Shown piece after piece: positions 7,401 to 12,658 of a DNA stretch of 19,267 bases. The notes under the pieces were generated by a model, which did no database searches, was not told the DNA's origin, and saw nothing but the letters and a program-made list of their open reading frames with translations. This DNA is from Myxococcota bacterium. Lineage in GTDB: Bacteria; Myxococcota_A; UBA9160; SMWR01. Numbering within the stretch: position 1 is the first letter of the stretch; each line of letters opens with the position of its first letter. The stretch is from assembly GCA_022447545.1 (NCBI GenBank), contig JAKVBI010000002.1, positions 1 through 19,267 of the forward strand, in the 5' to 3' direction. Both the position numbers and the translations under genes were made by a program.

Positions 7401-7523
7401 GGGCGGTCCGGCTCCTGGCGGCGGGAGGAGCGCGACACGCTCGCAAGGCCAGTTGGTGGGGTCTCACCGGCACCCTACCAAAGGCGGGTTCAGCACGGGG
7501 TGAAATCGCGGGTCTCGTAAAGC

Positions 7524-7534
7524 GTTGCTAGCGT
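7524..7534 (+). promoter_or_regulatory. Possible -10 box GTTGCTAGCGT for a leaderless transcript
   Basis: TAGCGT fits the TAnnnT -10 pattern. It ends 4 bases before the ATG at 7539 and 7 before that at 7542, with no ribosome binding site between. The same 11-mer with one change is at 11079-11089, 6 bases before another ATG. No clear -35 is seen. Confidence 0.3.
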
Positions 7535-7538
7535 CGAG

Positions 7539-8123
7539 ATGATGCAGTGGGTGCCGGAGAACCGTATCGATCACACCCTGATCATAGGCGGGACAGGCAT
7601 GCTCGCCGATGCGGCCGCACATCTTTCGAAAAGATCGAAAAACCTTACATCGGTCGCAGGAACGAAACGCTCTCTTTCGAAGATCGACCTGCGAATAGCC
7701 AAAGATTGCACCCACCACAGCCTTCAACTGAATTGGAACAAGCCGGATGAATTTCTCAATCGTCTGAGGTTGCACCTTGGAGAGTTGATGCCCCCAACTC
7801 TCGTACTTGCTTGGTTCCATGACAATACATTGGGACCTAGAACCGCAGAACTCATTGAGCGTTCGAGCGCACCATGCAGGTTCTTTCAAGTTCTGGGCAG
7901 CGCCACAGCGGACCCTAGAGCGGATGCGAGCAAAACCCTGGAAGCGTATCGCGCTCCCGCTCACGTCGTCTTTCATCGTGTGGTACTTGGATTCGTCGAA
8001 ACCCGTTCCGGCTCGCGATGGTTGACAGATTCTGAGATTTCCTCGGGAGTCCTGGAATCAATTGAAAGTGGTGACGAATATTCCGTAGTCGGATGTGTAG
8101 AGCCCTGGTCGAGTCGTCCGTGA
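7539..8123 (+). CDS. Short Rossmann-fold NAD(P)-binding protein
   Basis: 194 residues. THTLIIGGTGMLADAAAHLS-type wording near the N-terminus (HTLIIGGTGMLADAAAHLS, about 12-30) is a dinucleotide-binding GxGxxA fold like that of small SDR-like proteins of Gram-positive and other bacteria. LVLAWFHDNTLGPRTAELI at about 90-108 fits the strand and helix after the nucleotide site, and CRFFQVLGSATADP fits the next strand. There is no YxxxK pair and the protein stops at about the length of the Rossmann half, so a reductase reaction cannot be claimed. Codon use is less GC-rich than that of the neighbours, which suggests separate acquisition. Two adjacent ATGs (7539, 7542) compete as the start. It stands alone: the gene before is divergent and the gene after is convergent. 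Confidence 0.75.
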   Translation: MMQWVPENRIDHTLIIGGTGMLADAAAHLSKRSKNLTSVAGTKRSLSKIDLRIAKDCTHHSLQLNWNKPDEFLNRLRLHLGELMPPTLVLAWFHDNTLGPRTAELIERSSAPCRFFQVLGSATADPRADASKTLEAYRAPAHVVFHRVVLGFVETRSGSRWLTDSEISSGVLESIESGDEYSVVGCVEPWSSRP

Positions 8124-8240
8124 ATCGGCTCGAAGGGGATGCCCTCCCCGGCAAAGACAGCCCAAGAGCAGCCTCGAGCCGGAACCACCTGGGACACACC
8201 TCGGTCTCGAACGGCTTTCGGTTGCCGCCCGCGCGGCGGT

Positions 8241-9104
8241 CTACGACCTGGCTTGGCGTCGGCGGGCGAGGGCCCAGGCTGTCAGAGACAGCTGGACGAG
8301 AACCAGAGTCGACGGCTCGGGCACCAAGAGCGGAGGCGTGATGTCCTGAATGTTGCCCTCGAAGCCACTGCCCAGGATGCGCGTGGCCTCCATGGTGGCT
8401 CCATCGCCAACCTTGAAGAGCATGCGTGGGCCGATGTAGTTGCCCTGGAAATTGGCGGCACCGATGTCGACGAGGTGGGTGAAGCCGCCACCCGTGAAAT
8501 TGAACAGGACGTTGTCGGCCTGGACTCCGTCGAGGGTGATGCGGGCCCCGGAGCCGAGACTCATCCCACCTCCGACGTTGATCACGAACTGATCAGAAGC
8601 TCCCCCTTGAATCTTCAGGGTGTCGGCGCTCCCGAGCGTGATGCTTCCAGCAACGTTGTACACCGATGGGTTGCTCGAGCCCGTGTTCAGCGTCTTACTG
8701 CCCAGGATCTGGGTCAGAGTCACTCCACCCGGTAGGGCAGCCGCGGCGCTCGAAGCAGCCTCCAGGTCACTGTAGATGCTCTCCCATACCGTCTGACTCA
8801 GCGTGGACTGGTTTCCGATGACCACGCCCGCACCCGCGTTGATGCTGCCCCCATCCAGATCATCATCGATGATCACACCCGATGAAAGATCCACCTGGCC
8901 GCGTCCGCCCGCGTTGCCGAACACGTGAGCCTCGGAGCCCAGCTTGAGAACGCCGGCCGAAAAGCTGATGGGCGGTGACGTCGTCGGCCCAGCACCCAAC
9001 ACGGTGTACTTGTACGCACCGCCCAGATCCACGGGAGTGGCCATCGCCACTGCCGGACAGAGAAAACAACCCAGCAATGCCAGAGATCCCAGAAAGGTCC
9101 GCAT
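8241..9104 (-). CDS. PEP-CTERM protein with ice-binding-like (DUF3494) domain
   Basis: 287 residues from the ATG at 9104, which gives MRTFLGSLALLGCFLCPAVA, a clean signal peptide ending AMA. The frame is open up to 9179, but the extra residues are polar and not signal-like. The body matches the ice-binding/DUF3494 beta-solenoid family: LGGAYKYTVLGAG at the start, an internal helix LSQTVWESIYSDLEAASSAA, and then solenoid strands YNVAGSITLGSADTLKIQGG, DQFVINVGGGMSLGSGARI and ADNVLFNFTG. In this family such domains bind ice or act as adhesins, so the name does not prove antifreeze activity. It ends VPEPSTLVLVQLSLTAWALA then RRR, a PEP-CTERM signal. This is the only PEP-CTERM gene away from the left-hand operon, and its gene is the GC-rich type. 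Confidence 0.88.
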   Translation of the reverse strand: MRTFLGSLALLGCFLCPAVAMATPVDLGGAYKYTVLGAGPTTSPPISFSAGVLKLGSEAHVFGNAGGRGQVDLSSGVIIDDDLDGGSINAGAGVVIGNQSTLSQTVWESIYSDLEAASSAAAALPGGVTLTQILGSKTLNTGSSNPSVYNVAGSITLGSADTLKIQGGASDQFVINVGGGMSLGSGARITLDGVQADNVLFNFTGGGFTHLVDIGAANFQGNYIGPRMLFKVGDGATMEATRILGSGFEGNIQDITPPLLVPEPSTLVLVQLSLTAWALARRRQARS

Positions 9105-9487
9105 GTTCAGTCTTCTTTCCCGGTTGTGATCTGCAAGGAGAACGAGCCGACGCCCTGCCCCGCCGATCGACGAGTGCACGACCGGGCCCGCAAGGAAGGC
9201 GCGAGCCCGTCCTCACGAAGCCGCGAACGACTCCTTCTGCATGTAGTGGTTTCACAGGAGCCTTTGTGTCAAATCTCGACGAAATCGAGGGCCCAGATCG
9301 AGCCTCCAGATTTCGCGCATTCCAATTTCGCGCACTCCAATCACGCGGATCCAATCAAACGCCGTGTTGAATTGCGGCCGATCGGGCCCATCGCCGCTCG
9401 TTGCGGGCACGCTGCCGGTTCACTGCGCCCGAGGAGGGGGGCCGGGGACGACCGTCACGAGTGGACGGGTTGGACCGGGACGTGGGG
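9105..9487. other. Gene-free region upstream of the ice-binding-like gene
   Basis: About 380 bases between the end of the DAPG-hydrolase-like gene and the start of the PEP-CTERM gene, both on the minus strand. Apart from the three 15-bp repeats I see no gene here. The length and the repeats suggest the PEP-CTERM gene has its own promoter and is not read through from 9488. Confidence 0.35.
9311..9354. repeat. Three tandem 15-bp repeats upstream of the ice-binding-like gene
   Basis: TTTCGCGCATTCCAA (9311-9325) and TTTCGCGCACTCCAA (9326-9340) differ at one base. A third, weaker copy TCACGCGGATCCAA follows (9341-9354). The block lies in a gene-free stretch (9105-9487), about 210-250 bases before the ATG at 9104. 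Tandem sites of this size are usual for a DNA-binding regulator that loads cooperatively, but no regulator is in the window. Confidence 0.55.
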
Positions 9488-10174
9488 TCAGAGCGAGAGC
9501 TGGAACCCCGGTGAGTCGCGCTGGGCGTAGAGGTCGGGCAGGAATTCCTCGAAGTTCCCCACCTCCTCCACATTGTGCTGGAGCCAGCGTTCCAATACAG
9601 CGGGCGTGAAGACGAAACGCGTCACGACTGCGTTGAGGACCGCGCCGATCAGGGGCAGTGTGCTGCCGACGATCAGCCGCGACCGATAGGCGAGGCCCTG
9701 GTCGGTGTCCACGAAGGTGTGCCGCAGATCGCCCACCCGAAACGGGCCGCGCTTCAGGGTCAGATGGATGCCATCGCGGCTCATGCCGTCCACCAGCGCG
9801 TGGAATTCGAAGGTTTTCACGAGGGTCTCTTTGAGGGTCGCGTGGGCTCCTTCGGACAGCCCGGGGGCCCCGTTGGGGGCGGGGCGAGTGATCTTGACCA
9901 TGAAGTGATCGATGGGGTGCCAGAGCCAGTAGAGGGGCACGTCCCGATCACCGACCCGGGCGGTCTTGCGGGTCGACACATCGTCCTCCACTGCCTGGGG
10001 GTCGTCGGCAAAATTCTCGAACCACCACACCAGCATCTCGGACGTGATGCCGCGAAGAGGCGCATGAGCGATGCGCGCCTCCAGACGGCCATCGACCCGC
10101 ACCCCCGCGTAGGTGCGCGCGCTTTCGACTTTGCGCATCTCGAACCCGTAGTCGAAACGTCTCGGCTCACTCAT
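9488..10174 (-). CDS. DAPG hydrolase (PhlG)-like protein
   Basis: 228 residues from the ATG at 10174, which has GGAG 6 bases upstream. Longer forms start at 10180 (ATG) or 10195 (TTG). The sequence ITSEMLVWWFEN, VPLYWLWHPIDHFMVKITRP and FEFHALVDGMSRDGIHLTL fits the DAPG hydrolase (PhiG) domain family, whose founding member cleaves the C-acyl bond of 2,4-diacetylphloroglucinol with a metal held by His and Glu in an alpha/beta helix-grip fold. Candidate ligands here are the H in WHPIDH (two His) and the H in FEFHA. Members outside pseudomonads have untested substrates, so only C-C hydrolase-type activity on an acyl-phenol or similar is suggested. It is divergent from the EthD-like gene, 191 bases away, and the two could share control. 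Confidence 0.72.
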   Translation of the reverse strand: MSEPRRFDYGFEMRKVESARTYAGVRVDGRLEARIAHAPLRGITSEMLVWWFENFADDPQAVEDDVSTRKTARVGDRDVPLYWLWHPIDHFMVKITRPAPNGAPGLSEGAHATLKETLVKTFEFHALVDGMSRDGIHLTLKRGPFRVGDLRHTFVDTDQGLAYRSRLIVGSTLPLIGAVLNAVVTRFVFTPAVLERWLQHNVEEVGNFEEFLPDLYAQRDSPGFQLSL

Positions 10175-10365
10175 GCCCATCTCCCATCGAGGCAACGCCG
10201 GCCACGCGATCGCCGGCCATTCTGACAGAGAGCTGCCGGAAAGCGAAGCGGGCCATGGAGCGGCACAAAACGGTGCTGTTTCCCTGGCGTGCCGGTTACC
10301 TCGGCTCGCTCAACTTGCCCAACAGGACACGCTTGGGGCAGAGTGCCCGTGGGAGGACTTCCACC

Positions 10366-11034
10366 GTGGCCATGGTCAAGAGCATTGGTTTACTGGTTCG
10401 CCGTCCGGATCTCGACGCCGCCGGCTTCCGCGCCCACTATGAGCAGAACCACGCCCCGCTGGCCACGCGCCTGCTCGGTTTCCCCGGCTACCAGCGCAAC
10501 TACCCCGGCTCCGATGCCGCCCGGGCCGAGCTGGGCTTCGATGGCTTCAGCGAGTTCTGGTTTCAAGACAATGCCCAGATCGCCGAGATCGGCGCCCTCA
10601 TGCAGGGCGACATCGGCGACGTGTTACGCGAGGACGAACTGCGCTTCATGACCCCGCCCGTCAATCAGAGCTACGGCGTCCACGAGCGCCTCTACGGCAC
10701 GCGCCCGGCTCCCGGGGAAGCCGTGCGAGCGATCTCCGTGGTCCGGCTGCCCCCAGGCATGCCACCCCCCCAGGCCGACCGCTCCCTCGACCTCCACGCC
10801 ACGCGGGTGCGCGAGCGCGACCTCCCGGGCGTGATCGCCGCACTCCACATGGTTCCCGTGCGCGAGGTCACCCCGCTCCCGGAAGGCGCATTGGGTGTGG
10901 AATGTGTCGAGTCCCTGTGGCTCGCGTCCCGCGAAGCCATGGCCGAGTGCAACGCCTGGCGCAGCGAGCAGGGCGAAGCCCCCCTGTGGGAAGTCGAAGA
11001 ATCGGGCACCCCGGTGCTGGCCTGGCCCTATTGA
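10366..11034 (+). CDS. EthD-domain protein, two ferredoxin-like halves
   Basis: About 222 residues if started at the GTG at 10366, which has GGAGG 9 bases upstream. The ATG at 10372 is the alternative, and the frame is open from 10255. The first half, VKSIGLLVRRPDLDAAGFRAHYEQNHAPLA through GYQRNYPG and FDGFSEFWFQD, is a typical EthD/dimeric alpha-beta-barrel domain with the HxxxHxP-like segment YEQNHAP. The second half (from AVRAISVVRLPPGM to ECVESLWLASREAMAEC) repeats the same outline in more divergent form, so a single chain can form the barrel. Such proteins accompany degradation of ethers, polyketides or aromatics, often without known catalysis. The VOC gene follows 61 bases later on the same strand, although that one may have its own promoter. 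Confidence 0.85.
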   Translation: MAMVKSIGLLVRRPDLDAAGFRAHYEQNHAPLATRLLGFPGYQRNYPGSDAARAELGFDGFSEFWFQDNAQIAEIGALMQGDIGDVLREDELRFMTPPVNQSYGVHERLYGTRPAPGEAVRAISVVRLPPGMPPPQADRSLDLHATRVRERDLPGVIAALHMVPVREVTPLPEGALGVECVESLWLASREAMAECNAWRSEQGEAPLWEVEESGTPVLAWPY

Positions 11035-11078
11035 GCGACGGCAACGGACGACCGAGATCCTGCCAGTACTCTCGAGAA

Positions 11079-11089
11079 GTTGTTAGCGT
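11079..11089 (+). promoter_or_regulatory. Possible -10 box GTTGTTAGCGT before the VOC gene
   Basis: It differs at one base from the box at 7524-7534. Its TAGCGT ends 6 bases before the ATG at 11096, and no Shine-Dalgarno sequence lies between, as expected of a leaderless transcript. CTGCCA (11060-11065) is a weak -35 candidate. Confidence 0.3.
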
Positions 11090-11095
11090 GACACC

Positions 11096-11521
11096 ATGAA
11101 GATTCTTGGAATTCATCGTGTCGAGATGTTGTGTCGCGAACCGCAGGATGCCGCCCAAAAGCTCGAGGACCTGTTCGATCGGCCCTTTCATGCCGGCGCC
11201 CCCGAGACCACCGAGCGCTTTGGCATCGAGACGTTTGCCAACTTCGGGATCGGCCTCGAGGTGATCGGGCCCGCCCGTGCCGACAGTCCCCTGAGTGGAC
11301 TGATCGAGCAGCAGGGCGAGGGGCTACTGACCGTGGCGTTTCGCGTCGAGCGGATCGAAGAGGCCATCGAGTGGGCCGGCTCCAAGGGGCTCGAGATCAC
11401 CCAGAATCTCGATATGGTCACCGCTCAGGGCGAGGCGATCCGCCAGATCACACTGGCCCCGGACGGCGTGCCGCTCGGACTCGTGTTGACCTTCGTCGAG
11501 GATCCAGGGCCGGCTCGTTGA
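11096..11521 (+). CDS. VOC (glyoxalase/methylmalonyl-CoA epimerase-like) family protein
   Basis: 141 residues, one glyoxalase-fold module. KILGIHRVEMLC carries the first possible metal ligand (H7), and GIGLEVIGPARADSPLSGLIEQQGEGLLTVAFRVE (about 51-85) follows the outline of methylmalonyl-CoA epimerase and similar CoA-handling VOC enzymes. Where those enzymes have GLHH before the next strand, this protein has GLLT, so one metal-binding His is missing and epimerase activity is doubtful. The end, RQITLAPDGVPLGLVLTFVE, is the usual last strand and could supply a Glu. It follows the EthD-like gene and may act on the same class of compound. Substrate unknown. Confidence 0.82.
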   Translation: MKILGIHRVEMLCREPQDAAQKLEDLFDRPFHAGAPETTERFGIETFANFGIGLEVIGPARADSPLSGLIEQQGEGLLTVAFRVERIEEAIEWAGSKGLEITQNLDMVTAQGEAIRQITLAPDGVPLGLVLTFVEDPGPAR

Positions 11522-11554
11522 TTCCGGCGACCGCGCGCGAGCCCGATGCAACCA

Positions 11555-11584
11555 ACGAACCCGCCGAACCCCACGAACCCGCCG
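11555..11584. repeat. Direct repeat ACGAACCCGCCG, two copies
   Basis: Identical 12-mers at 11555-11566 and 11573-11584, an 18-bp step, lie in the 70 bases between the convergent VOC and YaiI/YqxD-like genes. There is no stem-loop with a T-run here. Confidence 0.5.
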
Positions 11585-11591
11585 GCAACCC

Positions 11592-12059
11592 CTAGCCGCC
11601 CCCGTCGCTCACCTCGCGCATACAGCGCTGAACCTGCTGATCCAATGTGGAGGAGAATCGCGAGCGGGCCTTGGCCGACATGGGGGCCGGGCCCCCGGTG
11701 GTGACGCCCGCCTCACGCAGGTTGGCCTTCAACTCACGCGTAGCCAGCAGGTCGCCGATGGAATCGCGGCTGAACGCGCGTCCGTCGCTGCCCACCACCC
11801 CGCAACCGGCCTCGAGGCAGCGGGCCGCCAGGGGAAGGTCGGCGGTCACCACCACGTCGCCCGGCCGGACGTGGCTGGCGATCCAGTCGTCCGCCACATC
11901 GGGGCCCTGCTCGACCACCACCAGCTCGACCCCCAAACCTTCTGGGATCGACATGCGCGAGTTCGATACCACCACCACGGGCACCCCGTAACGCGCACCC
12001 ACCAGGTAGGTCTCGTCCTTCACCGGGCACGCGTCGCCGTCTACGAAGATCTCGATCAC
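11592..12059 (-). CDS. yaiI: YaiI/YqxD family protein (UPF0178)
   Basis: 155 residues, the normal length for UPF0178. IEIFVDGDACPVKDETYLVGARYGVPVVVVSN is the family's hallmark N-terminus with the DGDACP acidic motif. VVEQGPDVADDWIASHVRPGDVVVTADLPLAARCLEAG and GRAFSRDSIGDLLATRELKANLRE complete the conserved core. The fold is PIN-like, so a nuclease role is often guessed, but it is not established for the family. The start is a GTG at 12059, with GAAGG just upstream. The gene begins 12 bases after the stop of the SnoaL-like gene on the same strand, so the two are probably co-transcribed. The family assignment is firm and the function is not. Confidence 0.95.
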   Translation of the reverse strand: MIEIFVDGDACPVKDETYLVGARYGVPVVVVSNSRMSIPEGLGVELVVVEQGPDVADDWIASHVRPGDVVVTADLPLAARCLEAGCGVVGSDGRAFSRDSIGDLLATRELKANLREAGVTTGGPAPMSAKARSRFSSTLDQQVQRCMREVSDGGG

Positions 12060-12071
12060 GGAAGCCTTCGG

Positions 12072-12560
12072 CTACCCGGTGTCCCAGCGCGTCGTCAGCT
12101 TCGAGTCGGGATGACGAGGCTGAAGGTCTTCGAAGATCCGCTCGTAGCCCGTGAGCGAGATCTTCCACTCGCCGTCGATCTTCACGTACTCATCACTGTA
12201 GATCCCCGTGCCGTGAAGCTCGGTGCCACTGGGCATGTGTTCGGTGCCAGCGGCCTCGTTGATGACGAAGTCCTCCAGGTACCAGGTGCCGCGGGCCGTG
12301 GCCTCGCTGGTGATCTCGATCTCGGGCGTGTGGGCGTGGTGCAGGGTCGCCACGTCGGTGCGACCCAGGGCATCGCTCAGGAACCCCATGATGGCGTCGC
12401 GCCCGTCGAAGCTGTGCTTACCGCTGTTGTAGACGCTGCGGGCGTCGGGCGCGAAGGTGGAGGCCAAGAGTTCCCAGTCCTTGGTGTCCACGCCGCGCAT
12501 GTAGCGGGCCTTCAGCTGTTTGATGGCCTCGATATCGATCAGGGTCTGCAGCGGATCCAT
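12072..12560 (-). CDS. SnoaL-like (NTF2-fold) protein
   Basis: 162 residues from the ATG at 12560, which has GGAGG 8 bases upstream. A longer frame begins at 12593 but lacks such a site. DIEAIKQLKARYMRGVDTKDWELLASTFAPDA (about 8-40) is the classic opening of the SnoaL_4/bile-acid-dehydratase-like branch of the NTF2 fold, including the Tyr and Asp that often serve catalysis. HHAHTPEIEI (about 74-83) gives the His pair often seen in the pocket. EWKISLTGYERIF is the usual last strand. Members are dehydratases, cyclases or isomerases on polycyclic or aromatic substrates. The substrate here cannot be told. It is upstream of, and likely co-transcribed with, the YaiI/YqxD-like gene. Confidence 0.88.
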   Translation of the reverse strand: MDPLQTLIDIEAIKQLKARYMRGVDTKDWELLASTFAPDARSVYNSGKHSFDGRDAIMGFLSDALGRTDVATLHHAHTPEIEITSEATARGTWYLEDFVINEAAGTEHMPSGTELHGTGIYSDEYVKIDGEWKISLTGYERIFEDLQPRHPDSKLTTRWDTG

Positions 12561-12658
12561 GGCGCTTTCCTCCGCACGTTCAGTGAAGGGCACAGAGTGA
12601 GGGATTCACCGGCTCCAGGGCAAGCGCCGATTGCACCCCCGGCCCAGGGCGGGCAGCG

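Noticed and set aside
8241-9104. Calling the gene a true antifreeze protein
   Set aside because: The DUF3494-like fold supports family membership only. Many members are adhesins, and ice binding cannot be read from sequence alone.
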